A stretch of DNA of 64,000 nucleotides, from assembly GCA_016714645.1 (NCBI GenBank), contig JADKCI010000006.1, positions 1-64,000 of the forward strand, given 5' to 3'. Position 1 is the stretch's first letter. The number at the start of each line of letters is the position of its first letter. The position numbers and the translations under genes were made by a program. The stretch comes from Chromatiaceae bacterium (GTDB lineage: Bacteria > Pseudomonadota > Gammaproteobacteria > Chromatiales > Chromatiaceae). Of the stretch, positions 19,142-28,182 are shown one piece after another. The notes under the pieces were generated by a model. It saw nothing but the letters and a program-made list of their open reading frames with translations. It did not search any database and had not been told where the DNA came from.

Positions 19142-20579
19142 GCGCTAGGAGTCTGTCCGACTTATCGGGCCTCAACCCGGGTACAATTAGGGTCTGGGTT
19201 CGCGCGGACAGTACCTGCCCGAAGACCATCTGGCGCGGTTCGTGGTCGAGATCGTTGATCAGCTCGACCTAAGTCACCTGGTTGGCGCCTACGCCGGCAC
19301 CGGCTCGCGGCCCTACCATCCGGCGATGCGGGTGGCGTTGTTGTTTTACGGCTACGCCACCGGCGTGTTCTCCCGCCGCAAGCTGGCACAGGCGACGTAC
19401 GACTCGATCGCGTTTCGCTACCTCTGCGCCAACACCCACCCCGACCACCGCTCATCGCTCAGGCGATGGGGTTGGTCAAACTCGGCACGGTCAGTCTGGA
19501 CGGCACCAAGATGAAAGGCCAACGCCAGTAAGCACCAGGCGTTGAGCTGGGAGCATGCCAACCGCCTGGAGGAACAGCCAGGGCGAGGTCACTGAGCTGA
19601 TGCGCCTCGCCGAGCAGGCCGACAACCCACCGCTGCCGGAGCAGCTCGATATCCCGCTGGAGCTGAAGCGGCGCGCGCAACGCCTGGCCGTCATCGTCAC
19701 GGCTAAGGAAGAAATCGAGGCCCGTGCGCAAGCGCGCTTCGCGGCCGAGCAAGCCGAGTACGAGCGCAAGCTCGCCGCGCGCCAAGCGCGGGCCGAGCGC
19801 ACCGGCAAGCCGCCGGGCGGCAAGCCGCCCAAGGCGCCCGAGCCGGGCCCCGGGCCCAAGGTTCAGGTCAGCCTCACCGATGTCGAGTCGCGCATCATGC
19901 CTACCGCCGGCGGCGGCTTCGAGCAGGCCTACCACGCCCAGGCCGGCGTCGATACCGAGACGCATCTGATCGTCGCGCCGCACGTCACCGATCACCCCAA
20001 CGACCAGCAGGAGGTCGCCCCGGCCCTGGAGCGTCTCACGGCCCTGCCCGAGGTCCTCGGCACGGTCGAAGCCCTGCTCGCCGACACCGGCTATCACAGC
20101 GAAGCGAACCTCAATCACTGCGCGACCGCCGGCATCGACCCCTATATCCCCCAAGGGCGCCAGCGGCACAACCCGCCCCTGGCCGAGCGGCTCGCCGACG
20201 ACCCGCCCGCCCCCGAGAGTCAGATGACACCGGCCGAGGCCAATGCCCATCGGCTGCGCACCCGCGCCGGCAAGGCCCGCCACGCTCAGCGCAAGGCCAC
20301 GGTCGAGACCGTCTTCGGCATCATCAAGCAGGTGCAGGGCTTCCGCCAATTCCTGCTGCGCGGCCTCGCGGCGGTGCAGGGCGAGTGGGCGTTGGTGTGT
20401 CTGGGATGGAACCTGAAGCGCCTTTTTGCGCTTAAAGGATAGGAAAAGCGGCAAGATAACTCATTGTTATGGAAAAAAGGCCCATTTTCGTGCTTGTGAG
20501 CCCCATCAAGCCTGTCATTTTTACCACAACCGGCCGCAGGCGCTGGATGCGAACCTTAAGTCGGACAGGCTCCTAGCGC
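19142..20579 (+). mobile_element. Decayed IS1182-like insertion sequence
   Basis: Terminal inverted repeats are GCGCTAGGAGTCTGTCCGAC (from 19142) and its complement ending at 20579. They span 23 bp with one mismatch. The element is about 1.44 kb and holds one broken transposase gene. No convincing flanking target duplication was seen beyond the symmetric CTAG within the ends. Confidence 0.8.
19191..20442 (+). pseudogene. IS1182-family transposase, frameshifted
   Basis: The N-terminal DUF772-like part (YLPEDHLARFVVEIVDQLDL, then RPYHPAMRVALLFYGYATGV) reads open from 19191 to about 19450 but lacks a normal start: an in-frame stop lies at 19188. A middle part with GTVSLDGTKMK (about 19480-19515) is in another frame. 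The remainder from EVTELMRLAEQAD (about 19590) to the stop at 20442 is in a third run, with the catalytic region AQAGVDTETHLIVAP, LLADTGYHSE and RKATVETVFGIIKQ. At least two indels and a lost start make it inactive. Confidence 0.85.
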
Positions 20580-20603
20580 GCCGGAGCCAAAATGAGAATT
20601 GCT

Positions 20604-20635
20604 GGGCGCCGAGAACCCTACTTGCAGGATTTAGG
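20604..20635 (+). repeat. Solo end of a second IS1380-like element
   Basis: The 32 bases match the right end of the 12676-13640 element (13609-13640) at 29 positions, including the whole terminal inverted repeat CTTGCAGGATTTAGG. No matching left end or transposase lies nearby; the IS1182-like element ends 24 bp upstream and may have replaced the rest. Confidence 0.75.
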
Positions 20636-20707
20636 ATATATTGTTCACCATTGGCTACTTAATCCCTACTCAACCTCCCCAACGCCTGAAATATACGTCT
20701 TCCATCC

Positions 20708-21775
20708 ATGTTCAGCCTTGGCTTTGGCCGCAAGAAGGCGCCGCTCCTGGGATTGGATATCGGCTCGACCGCCGTCAAGCTGATCGAACTCTCCCAAGCC
20801 GGGGCCGGTTCCGCCCACACCTACCAGGTGGAAAGCTGCGCGCTCGAACCCTTACCGCCCGGCGCCATCGCCGAGAGAAAGATCGCCGACCCCCAGTTGG
20901 TGGGCGAGGCCATCCGCAAGGCGGTCGCCCGCTCCGGGAGCCGCGCCAAGGCCGCCGCCGTCGCCATGCCCGGTGCCGCCGCCATCACCAAGGTCATCAC
21001 CTTGCCCGCCGGTCTCGTCGACGAGGAGATGGAAAATCAAATCACGATGGACGCGGACCAATATATCCCTTACCCCCTGGAAGAAGTCGATATCGATTTT
21101 ACCGTGCTGGGCCCCGCGGTTACCCCGGGTGAAGTGGATGTGCTGCTCGCCGCGGCCCGGCACGAAATCGCCATCAACCTGATCATTGCCCTGGAAATCG
21201 CGGGTCTCAAGGCGAGCATTATCGATGTGGAGCCCTACGCCCTCGAGAACGCCTGTATTCTGGCCCTCGGTGCCCAAGGCCAGGGCCAGACCATCGCTAT
21301 CGCCGACATCGGCGCGGACGCCATGCGCATTCAGGTGATGCGCCAGGGCCGCACCCTCTTTACCCGCGAGCAAGGCTTTGCCGCCGCCCAGTTGTTCGAG
21401 GAAGTTCAGCACCGCTATGACCTGACCCCCGAGGAGGCCCGGCGCCGCGTCATCGAGAAGGATCTGCCCGCGTCCTTTGCCAGCGAGGTGCGTGACCCCT
21501 TTTCGGCCGCCCTGGCCCAACAAATCGGCCGGGCCCTGCAGTTCTTTTATTCCTCCACCGCCTCCAGGTCGGCGGATCAGATTCTCCTCGCCGGGGGCGT
21601 GGCCGGACTCCCTGGTCTCGATCGGGTGATCGGGGAGAGCCTGGGGATCACGGCCTACATCGCCAACCCCTTTATCCATATGACGCTGGGGCCCAAGGTT
21701 GGGATCCAGTTGATCCACCGCCAGGGTCCCGCTCTGGCCGTCGCCGTTGGCCTGGCCTTGCGCGGGTTCGACTAG
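20708..21775 (+). CDS. pilM: Type IV pilus assembly protein PilM (actin-like)
   Basis: A 355-residue cytoplasmic FtsA/actin-like ATPase that anchors PilN at the inner membrane in the alignment subcomplex. The N-terminal phosphate loop is LGLDIGSTAVKLIELSQ; later come TIAIADIGADAMRIQV (second phosphate loop) and ILLAGGVAGLPGLDRVI (adenosine loop). It is first in the intact pilMNOPQ run. Its TAG stop abuts the ATG of pilN directly. The promoter must lie in the short space after the IS relic (20636-20707), so the IS events stop just short of the operon. Confidence 0.97.
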   Translation: MFSLGFGRKKAPLLGLDIGSTAVKLIELSQAGAGSAHTYQVESCALEPLPPGAIAERKIADPQLVGEAIRKAVARSGSRAKAAAVAMPGAAAITKVITLPAGLVDEEMENQITMDADQYIPYPLEEVDIDFTVLGPAVTPGEVDVLLAAARHEIAINLIIALEIAGLKASIIDVEPYALENACILALGAQGQGQTIAIADIGADAMRIQVMRQGRTLFTREQGFAAAQLFEEVQHRYDLTPEEARRRVIEKDLPASFASEVRDPFSAALAQQIGRALQFFYSSTASRSADQILLAGGVAGLPGLDRVIGESLGITAYIANPFIHMTLGPKVGIQLIHRQGPALAVAVGLALRGFD

Positions 21776-22354
21776 ATGGTGCGCCTCAACCTCCTGCCTT
21801 GGCGCGAGGCCAGGCGGCAACACCAAAAACGTCTCTTTGTCATCCATGGCATGATCGCCATGCTGGTCACCCTGGGTGCCACCATGGCCAGTTATTTTGT
21901 CATCGACGGCCTGATCCTGGCCCAGGAGTCCCGCAATGCCTTCCTGACTGCCGAGATCACCAAGCTTGACAGTAAGATAAAAGAGATCAAGGAGATCGAA
22001 AAGAAAAAGGCGGACCTGCTCGCGCGAAGGGATATCATCCAGGAGTTGCAGTACATCCGGCCGGAGGTGGTGCATCTCTTCGACGAGATCGTCACCGCCA
22101 TCCCTGACGGCGTCTTCCTTACCGGGATCAAGCAGAGTGGTCGCAATGTGGTACTGGAGGGTCGCGCCCAATCCTACGGTCGTATCTCGGATCTGATGCG
22201 CAACATCAAGGCATCGGCCTGGATCACCAACCCCACCCTCACCATCATCAAGGATCAGGATAAATCGGATAGGGGTCTGAGCCAATTCGAGTTGCAGTTC
22301 CAGCAGCAACGGCCGCCGGCGCCGAAACCGGAGGAGGACAAGGCCCCGGCCTGA
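21776..22354 (+). CDS. pilN: Type IV pilus assembly protein PilN
   Basis: A 192-residue bitopic membrane protein. The cytoplasmic tail MVRLNLLPWREARRQ carries the conserved INLLPWR-type motif that binds PilM. One TM helix follows (about residues 23-45, MIAMLVTLGATMASYFVIDG), then a Lys/Glu-rich coiled coil (IKEIKEIEKKKADLLARRDI) and a periplasmic ferredoxin-like domain. A Pro-rich tail ends the protein. It starts immediately after the pilM stop, so translation is probably coupled. Confidence 0.96.
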   Translation: MVRLNLLPWREARRQHQKRLFVIHGMIAMLVTLGATMASYFVIDGLILAQESRNAFLTAEITKLDSKIKEIKEIEKKKADLLARRDIIQELQYIRPEVVHLFDEIVTAIPDGVFLTGIKQSGRNVVLEGRAQSYGRISDLMRNIKASAWITNPTLTIIKDQDKSDRGLSQFELQFQQQRPPAPKPEEDKAPA

Positions 22355-22379
22355 AGGCTGGCACGGACCTTGGCCCATC

Positions 22380-23048
22380 ATGGATCTCAACCAACTCAAG
22401 GAGCTGGATCTCGGCAACATCGGCGATTGGCCGGTGGTAGCCAAGGCTGTCCTCGTCGTCTTTCTGTGTGGTGTCGTGGCGGGAGGTTGGTACTGGTTCA
22501 TCACTTTGGATCAATTAGATAACCTGACCCGGGTCGAGGCACGGGAAACCGAACTCAGGGCGAGTTTCGAGACCAAGCAACGCTTAGCGGCCAATCTGGA
22601 GATCCATCAGGAACAGTTGGTCCAAATCGAAGAGTTTTTGACTGACCTGCTCAGGCAACTACCCGGCAGCGCCGAGATCGCGGCCCTCTTGGTGGATGTC
22701 TCCCAGACCGGGCTGGCGGCGGGGCTGGAATTCGACCTGTTCCGACCAGCCGGGGAGGTTTCCAAGAGTTTCTACGCCGAACTGCCCATTCAGGTGGAGG
22801 TGACCGGCACCTATCACGACCTGGGCCGATTCGTCAGTGGCCTCGCGGCCTTGCCGCGGATCGTCACCGTCCAGGATGTCGTCATCTCCTCCCTGGAAAA
22901 GGATGTCCGCGGTGCCACGACGGCCAGCAAGCTGCGCATGCACGCCACGGTCAAGACCTACCGCTACATCGAGGACGAGGAGACCAAAAAGGGTCAGGGG
23001 ACCAAGAAGGGCGGCAAGGCGGGGCCGCCGGGAAAAGCTAAGCCATGA
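22380..23048 (+). CDS. pilO: Type IV pilus assembly protein PilO
   Basis: A 222-residue inner-membrane protein that pairs with PilN in the periplasm. After a short cytoplasmic tail (MDLNQLKELDLGNIGDWP) there is one TM segment (VVAKAVLVVFLCGVVAGGWY). A coiled coil follows (RVEARETELRASFETKQRLA), then a periplasmic domain with YHDLGRFVSGLAALPRIVTV typical of PilO. The C-terminal tail is Lys/Gly-rich (TKKGQGTKKGGKAG), which is somewhat unusual. The TGA stop overlaps the pilP ATG (ATGA). Confidence 0.96.
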   Translation: MDLNQLKELDLGNIGDWPVVAKAVLVVFLCGVVAGGWYWFITLDQLDNLTRVEARETELRASFETKQRLAANLEIHQEQLVQIEEFLTDLLRQLPGSAEIAALLVDVSQTGLAAGLEFDLFRPAGEVSKSFYAELPIQVEVTGTYHDLGRFVSGLAALPRIVTVQDVVISSLEKDVRGATTASKLRMHATVKTYRYIEDEETKKGQGTKKGGKAGPPGKAKP

Positions 23049-23605
23049 GCCCCGGGGCACGGATGGCCTTGCACTCCGTCCTGAGCGTCGCGGCGCTGGG
23101 GCTGGCCAGTTGCGGTAATCCCGATCTGACCGATCTGGAAGACTACGCCAACCAGATCCTGCTGCGACGGCCACCGCCGATCGCCCCCCTGCCGGATTAC
23201 GTCTTGGTCGAAGGCTTTCCTTACGATCCGGGTCAGCGCCGCGACCCCTTCCTCATGGATAAGGAGACGGCCGCCATTAGCACCCCGGAGCCCCCGGACT
23301 CCGGTGGCATGGCCCCGGACCCCAATCGGCCTCGGGAGAATTTGGAGCGATTTGCCCTCGATAGCTTGCTCATGCAGGGCATCTTGCAGCAGGATGGCGG
23401 CATCTGGGGCCTGGTCTTGGCCCGGGAGGACAAGACGCTCCATCGCGTAGCGGTCGGCAGTTATCTGGGCCAGAATCATGGCCGGGTCATCCGGATCACG
23501 GAGCAGAGGATCGACCTCATTGAACTGATCCAGGATGGCGCGGGGCGCTGGATGGAGCGCGAGGCATCCCTGGCCCTGACTCAGGACGGGAAGCGGGTAA
23601 AATAG
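23045..23605 (+). CDS. pilP: Type IV pilus lipoprotein PilP
   Basis: A 186-residue lipoprotein linking PilN/PilO to the secretin. The N-terminal hydrophobic stretch ends in the lipobox LASC, with the modified Cys near residue 23. The central region contains YDPGQRRDPFL, matching the conserved RDPF segment of PilP. The C-terminal beta-domain has FALDSLLMQGIL, which usually contacts PilQ. It overlaps pilO by 4 bp and lies 24 bp before pilQ. Confidence 0.95.
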   Translation: MSPGARMALHSVLSVAALGLASCGNPDLTDLEDYANQILLRRPPPIAPLPDYVLVEGFPYDPGQRRDPFLMDKETAAISTPEPPDSGGMAPDPNRPRENLERFALDSLLMQGILQQDGGIWGLVLAREDKTLHRVAVGSYLGQNHGRVIRITEQRIDLIELIQDGAGRWMEREASLALTQDGKRVK

Positions 23606-23629
23606 GCGGCCCCAGGGCACGGAACATAG

Positions 23630-25828
23630 ATGCAGTTGCTGTCACTCATGAGGAGCCGGCGATCAGGGCCCACCCCGGCCAGGGGTGTGGTTGCGCGCCT
23701 GACTGGGCACTGGCTCCTGATCATGAGCCTGGCCTGGCCGGCCAGCGGCCTGGCGGCCGCCCTCAAGGACGTGGAATTCGCCTCCCTGCCCGGCAACCAG
23801 GTCCGCATCGAGTTGGTGCTCACCGAGGCCGTCGCCGCCCCCCGGGACTTCTCCACCGAGTCGCCGGCGCGCATCGTCCTCGATCTCCCCGGGGTCACCA
23901 GTGAATTGCCACGCAAAAACGTGGCGATCGACGTGGGGCCGGTCCAGAGCCTGATGGCCCTGGATGCCGAGGGCCGCACCCGGGTCGTCGTCAATCTCGC
24001 CACTTCCGTGCCCTATCGGGTCGAAAGCCGGGGTGATCGGATCAGCATCGCCATCAACGAATCCGTCACCGCGTCCCTGGCCGTCCCCTCAGCCTCCGTC
24101 CAGCCCAGCTCGCGGCCCAGCGCGGTCGCGGGCCGCGAACTGCGGGGTATCGACTTCCAGCGGGGCCCGGCCGGGGAGGGCCGGGTCCTGGTGAAACTGC
24201 CCAGGCCGGATAGCCGCGCCACCGTCGCGGAGCAGGGGGGCAAGGTGGTCGTCGAGGTCCTGGATACCTCCTTGCCGGCGCGTCTGCGCCGCCGGCTGGA
24301 CGTGGTGGATTTCGGCACCCCCGTCGTCGCCGTTGAGTCCCGCCCCCAGGGGCGCGACGTCGCCATCACCATCCAGCCCACCAAGGATTACGAATATCTG
24401 GCCTATCAGGTTAACGAACTCTTTACGATTGAATTCCGCACCCTCACCCAGGAGCAGCAGGATCGGAAAAAGCGGGACCAGATCACCTTCAGTGGCGATC
24501 GGTTAACCCTCAATTTCCAGGACATCGAGGTCCGCGCCGTGCTGCAGCTCTTGGCGGACTTTACCGGGCTCAACCTGGTCGCCAGCGATTCCGTCAAGGG
24601 CAATGTCACTCTGCGCCTCAAGAACGTGCCCTGGGATCAGGCCTTGGATATCATCCTCCAGTCCAAGGGCTTGACCATGCGCCAGAAGGGTAATGTCATC
24701 ATGATTGGCCCCACCGAGGAGGTCATGGCCCGCGAGGAGCAGGAGTTGGCGGCGACGCAAAAGATCGAAGATTTGGTCCCCCTGCGGACCGAGCATATCC
24801 AGATCAATTACGCCAAGGCCACCGAGATCGCCAAGTTATTGGAGACCCAGCAGGTAACCAAGGGCACGGTTGGCTTCCAGCAGGGCGAGGTCCAGGGGGA
24901 AAGGGACGAGTCCCAGGTGCGGGGACTCCTCTCCAGCCGAGGCAGCGTCACCGCCGATGAGCGCACCAACACCCTCCTGGTCCAGGACACGGCGGATAAA
25001 CTTGAACAGATTCGCCTGCTCGTCGCCCGCCTGGATGTGCCCATGCGCCAGGTCATGATCGAATCACGCGTCGTCATCGCCTCCGATAATTTCGCCCGGG
25101 AACTGGGTGTGCGTTTCGGCGCCAATCGTCTCCAGGTCAACGAGAACAAGGGGGATTTCAATGAAATTTATGGTGGCCGCCCGGGTACCCTGGTGGGTGA
25201 CGATTATTGGGGGACCACCGTCGATGACACGGTGCCCCTGATGGTCGATTTACCCGCCGCCAATCCTACCAGCGCGATCAACTTCCTCATCGGCAAGATT
25301 GGCAGCTATCTGCTACAGCTCGAACTTTCCGCCATGCAACAGGAAGGGCGGGGGGAGATCATCTCGAATCCCCGGGTCATTACCTCCGATAAGCAGAAGG
25401 CCGAGATCGAGGTGGGCCAGCAGGTCCCCGTCGTCACCCCGGGCACCCAAAACGACCCGCCCACCGTCAAGTATCAGGATGCCACCCTCAAGCTGACCGT
25501 GACCCCCCACATCACCCCCGACAATCGCATCCTCATGGCCTTGAGGGTGACCAAGAACGAGGCCGACGAGGCCTTGAAAGTCGAAGGTAATCCCTACATC
25601 AATAAAAGGGCCGTCGAAACCAATGTCCTCGTCGATAATGGCGAGACAGTCGTTCTGGGCGGCGTCTTCGAGCGTTCCCGGTTCACGAGCAAAGAGCAGG
25701 TACCCTGGCTTGGCAACCTGCCGATCGTTGGTAATCTGTTTAAGAATGATTCTCGCAAGGAAACCAACAATGAATTGCTCATCTTCGTTACCCCCAGAAT
25801 TCTCCAGCCGGAGTTAAAATCGCGTTGA
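23630..25828 (+). CDS. pilQ: Type IV pilus secretin PilQ
   Basis: A 732-residue outer-membrane secretin through which the pilus exits. The order is a signal peptide (LLIMSLAWPASGLAAA), two AMIN domains that bind peptidoglycan (about residues 44-130 and 165-260), an STN/N0 domain (NFQDIEVRAVLQLLADFTGL), a secretin N1 domain (PLRTEHIQINYAKATEIAKLL), and the secretin core (VMIESRVVIASDNFARELGV to LLIFVTPRIL). No break was seen. It is the last pil gene before aroK, as in Pseudomonas and many gammaproteobacteria. Confidence 0.97.
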   Translation: MQLLSLMRSRRSGPTPARGVVARLTGHWLLIMSLAWPASGLAAALKDVEFASLPGNQVRIELVLTEAVAAPRDFSTESPARIVLDLPGVTSELPRKNVAIDVGPVQSLMALDAEGRTRVVVNLATSVPYRVESRGDRISIAINESVTASLAVPSASVQPSSRPSAVAGRELRGIDFQRGPAGEGRVLVKLPRPDSRATVAEQGGKVVVEVLDTSLPARLRRRLDVVDFGTPVVAVESRPQGRDVAITIQPTKDYEYLAYQVNELFTIEFRTLTQEQQDRKKRDQITFSGDRLTLNFQDIEVRAVLQLLADFTGLNLVASDSVKGNVTLRLKNVPWDQALDIILQSKGLTMRQKGNVIMIGPTEEVMAREEQELAATQKIEDLVPLRTEHIQINYAKATEIAKLLETQQVTKGTVGFQQGEVQGERDESQVRGLLSSRGSVTADERTNTLLVQDTADKLEQIRLLVARLDVPMRQVMIESRVVIASDNFARELGVRFGANRLQVNENKGDFNEIYGGRPGTLVGDDYWGTTVDDTVPLMVDLPAANPTSAINFLIGKIGSYLLQLELSAMQQEGRGEIISNPRVITSDKQKAEIEVGQQVPVVTPGTQNDPPTVKYQDATLKLTVTPHITPDNRILMALRVTKNEADEALKVEGNPYINKRAVETNVLVDNGETVVLGGVFERSRFTSKEQVPWLGNLPIVGNLFKNDSRKETNNELLIFVTPRILQPELKSR

Positions 25829-25891
25829 AACCGGGCTGTCATTCATCCCTAACTCCCCACGCGCCGTCCTAATCCGATAAAGCATGCGTCC

Positions 25892-26416
25892 ATGAAGCGG
25901 TTAAACAACATCTTTCTCATCGGCCCCATGGGGGCCGGCAAATCCACCATCGGCCGCCAGCTCGCCGAGGCCCTCTCATTCCGATTCGAGGACAGCGATC
26001 ACGAGATCCAGCGCCGAACCGGGGTGGACATCTCTACTATCTTTGAATACGAGGGCGAGGAGGGCTTTCGCAACCGCGAGCAGCAGGCCATCGCCGACCT
26101 GACCAACCAGGAAGGCATCGTCCTGGCCACCGGCGGCGGCGCTATCCTACGGGAGGTCAGCCGCCAGAATCTGGCGGCCCGGGGCGTGGTGATCTATCTT
26201 CACTGTAGCCCCGAGCAGCAATTTTCCCGCACCAATCGCGACCGCAATCGGCCCCTGCTCCAGACGGAAGACCCGCTCGAACGGCTGCGTCAACTCATGG
26301 ACGAGCGCGAACCCCTCTACCGTCAGGTCGCCGACCTGGTCGTCTCCACCGAAAAGCGCGGCACCGCCTCCGTCGTCAAGGAGATCCGCCGCCGCCTCGA
26401 GACGGAATTGTCATGA
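25892..26416 (+). CDS. aroK: Shikimate kinase
   Basis: A 174-residue P-loop kinase that phosphorylates shikimate at O-3 in aromatic amino acid synthesis. Walker A is IGPMGAGKSTIGRQ at residues 10-23. The shikimate-binding residues are in the DSDHEIQRRTG region, and the glycine-rich loop is LATGGGAILRE. The LID region has RNRPLL. The TGA stop overlaps the aroB start (ATGA), giving the usual aroK-aroB pair behind pilQ. Confidence 0.96.
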   Translation: MKRLNNIFLIGPMGAGKSTIGRQLAEALSFRFEDSDHEIQRRTGVDISTIFEYEGEEGFRNREQQAIADLTNQEGIVLATGGGAILREVSRQNLAARGVVIYLHCSPEQQFSRTNRDRNRPLLQTEDPLERLRQLMDEREPLYRQVADLVVSTEKRGTASVVKEIRRRLETELS

Positions 26417-27489
26417 CCCGCAGCCTCCAGGTCGCCCTCGGCGACCGCTCCTATCCCATCCACATTGGCCAGCGATTGTTGGCCGATCCGCGCTGGTATC
26501 AGCGCCATATCCGTGGCCGCCAGGTGATGATCGTCACCAACGAGACGGTCGCCCCCCTCTATCTGGCCCAGGTCACCCTGGCCCTGGCGGGCTATCAGGT
26601 GGCGCAAGTCATCCTCCCGGATGGCGAGCAATACAAAACCCTGGAGGTCTGGAACCGCATCTTCGACGGCCTGCTGGCTAACCGCTTCGGCCGGGATTGC
26701 ACCCTCGTCGCCCTGGGCGGGGGCGTGGTGGGCGACATGGCCGGCTTTGCCGCCGCCTGCTACCAGCGCGGCGTCGCCTTCATCCAGGTCCCCACCACCC
26801 TGCTGGCCCAGGTCGATTCCTCCGTTGGCGGCAAGACCGGTGTCAATCACCCCCTCGGCAAGAACATGATCGGGGCCTTCCACCAACCCCGCGCCGTCAT
26901 CATCGACACCGACACCCTCAACACCCTGCCGGAACGGGAAATCGCCGCCGGGCTGGCCGAGGTCATCAAATACGGCCTCATCCGCGATCCCGAATTCTTT
27001 GTCTGGCTGGAGACCCGGATGCCCGCCCTCCTGGCCCGTGACGGCGAGGCCCTGGCCGAGGCCATCAAGCGTTCCTGCCAGAACAAGGCCGAGGTGGTGG
27101 CGGACGACGAACGGGAGGCCGGCCAGCGCGCCCTCCTCAACCTCGGCCACACCTTCGGCCACGCCATCGAGACCGGCATGGGCTACGGCACCTGGCTCCA
27201 TGGCGAGGCCGTCGGCGCCGGCATGTGCCTGGCCGCCGATCTCTCCCATCGCCTCGGCTGGCTTGCCGCCGCCGATCTGGCCCGCGCCCGCGCCCTCATC
27301 GCCGCCGCCGGCCTGCCCGTCGCCCCGCCCCCGGAATTGACGCCCCAGGTCTTCCGCGACCTCATGGCCGTCGATAAAAAGGTCCAGGACGGTCGCCTGC
27401 GCCTGGTCCTTCTCCAAGGCATCGGCACCAGCCTGGTCACCGGCGATTTTGACCTGGCCAAGCTGGACGAGACCTTGAATCAGGTTTGA
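26413..27489 (+). CDS. aroB: 3-dehydroquinate synthase
   Basis: A 358-residue NAD- and zinc-dependent enzyme that makes 3-dehydroquinate from DAHP. The NAD site is ALGGGVVGDMAGFAAACYQRG, followed by PTTLLAQVDSSVGGKTGVNH. The metal ligands are in ADDEREAGQRALLNLGHTFGH and HGEAV. It is intact. In many relatives damX follows aroB; here a pterin dehydratase gene follows 21 bp later instead. Confidence 0.97.
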   Translation: MTRSLQVALGDRSYPIHIGQRLLADPRWYQRHIRGRQVMIVTNETVAPLYLAQVTLALAGYQVAQVILPDGEQYKTLEVWNRIFDGLLANRFGRDCTLVALGGGVVGDMAGFAAACYQRGVAFIQVPTTLLAQVDSSVGGKTGVNHPLGKNMIGAFHQPRAVIIDTDTLNTLPEREIAAGLAEVIKYGLIRDPEFFVWLETRMPALLARDGEALAEAIKRSCQNKAEVVADDEREAGQRALLNLGHTFGHAIETGMGYGTWLHGEAVGAGMCLAADLSHRLGWLAAADLARARALIAAAGLPVAPPPELTPQVFRDLMAVDKKVQDGRLRLVLLQGIGTSLVTGDFDLAKLDETLNQV

Positions 27490-27510
27490 CAGCGAAAGGA
27501 GTGAACGACC

Positions 27511-27876
27511 ATGACCGACGAGAAGACCTACACCCCGGCCGAGATCGGCCAGCATCTGGCGACGGCCTTGCCCCATTGGGACTATGTCGAGGGTTGTCTG
27601 CGCCGTCAGTACCGCACCAGCGGTTGGAAGGGTGCCCTCATGGTGGTCAACACCATTGGCCATCTGGCCGAGGCCGCCTGGCATCACCCGGACCTGCGGG
27701 TCTCTTATGACCGGGTCATCGTGGACCTGAACACCCACTCGGCTAACGGCATTACCGACAAGGACTTTGAACTGGCCCGCAAGATCGAGGACACGGTGCA
27801 GTGGCGACCAGCGGCGGGCAGTGCCCTCGAAGGTACCCCGGACGACCCGTGCTTCCGATATCTCTACTATGACTGA
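27511..27876 (+). CDS. 4a-hydroxytetrahydrobiopterin (pterin-4a-carbinolamine) dehydratase
   Basis: A 121-residue PhhB-like protein. The segment GHLAEAAWHHPDLRVSYDRV followed by IVDLNTHSANGITDKDFELA is the PCD signature, with the two active-site histidines. It dehydrates 4a-carbinolamine produced by aromatic amino acid hydroxylases, and in some bacteria has a role in molybdopterin or tetrahydrofolate metabolism. No hydroxylase gene is near, so the physiological role is open. It follows aroB closely and may be co-transcribed. It marks the end of the conserved block. Confidence 0.88.
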   Translation: MTDEKTYTPAEIGQHLATALPHWDYVEGCLRRQYRTSGWKGALMVVNTIGHLAEAAWHHPDLRVSYDRVIVDLNTHSANGITDKDFELARKIEDTVQWRPAAGSALEGTPDDPCFRYLYYD

Positions 27877-27926
27877 GCAAGGCGCTCGTCATAGTCCGGC
27901 CACGTCGGATCACCGCTGTTGCCGAA

Positions 27927-27998
27927 GAGGTTGCGCTCAGGTTTTGGCCCAGATGCGCACCCGCAATTCTTCGCCCACCAGGGCAAACTCCGGTTCCC
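27927..27998. repeat. Dispersed repeat, copy 1 of 3
   Basis: A GC-rich block (with GCGCTCAGG, then GGCCCAGATGCGCACCCGCA, then ATTCTTCGCCCACCAGGGC). It recurs at about 30189-30250 and 56341-56394, with some divergence. On the minus strand it reads REPEFALVGEELRVRIWA. Two copies lie just upstream of the Rpn genes; the other is in the relic region between DUF2442 and the zinc-ribbon gene. Confidence 0.65.
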
Positions 27999-28131
27999 GA
28001 ACATGAGGACAGTACCCCTCATCATCTTGGCCAAGTGAGCAAGCAACTATACTCTCCGCCTTCGCGCATCGCCGCAAGCGGCTGAGTGCCGCCTGATCCA
28101 GGCGTCCCTGCGCGTCATACCACTCGTCCAA
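27937..28131 (-). pseudogene. Small unrecognised ORF, probably a relic
   Basis: A 64-codon frame starting MDEWYDAQGRLDQAALSRLR and ending VREPEFALVGEELRVRIWAK. I do not recognise the family. A related stretch precedes Rpn copy 2 on the same relative strand (GEWYDAQGRL... RLRRCAKAESIVACSLGQ), but there it fuses into an unrelated frame. A third partial match to its C-terminal end is in the relic region near 30220. This suggests shared ancestral DNA linked to the Rpn genes, with coding capacity now lost or doubtful. Confidence 0.3.
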
Positions 28132-28182
28132 CGAGCGACCTATCCGGGCCCCGTAACGCCCGGCACCCTGAATCCTGCTAGG

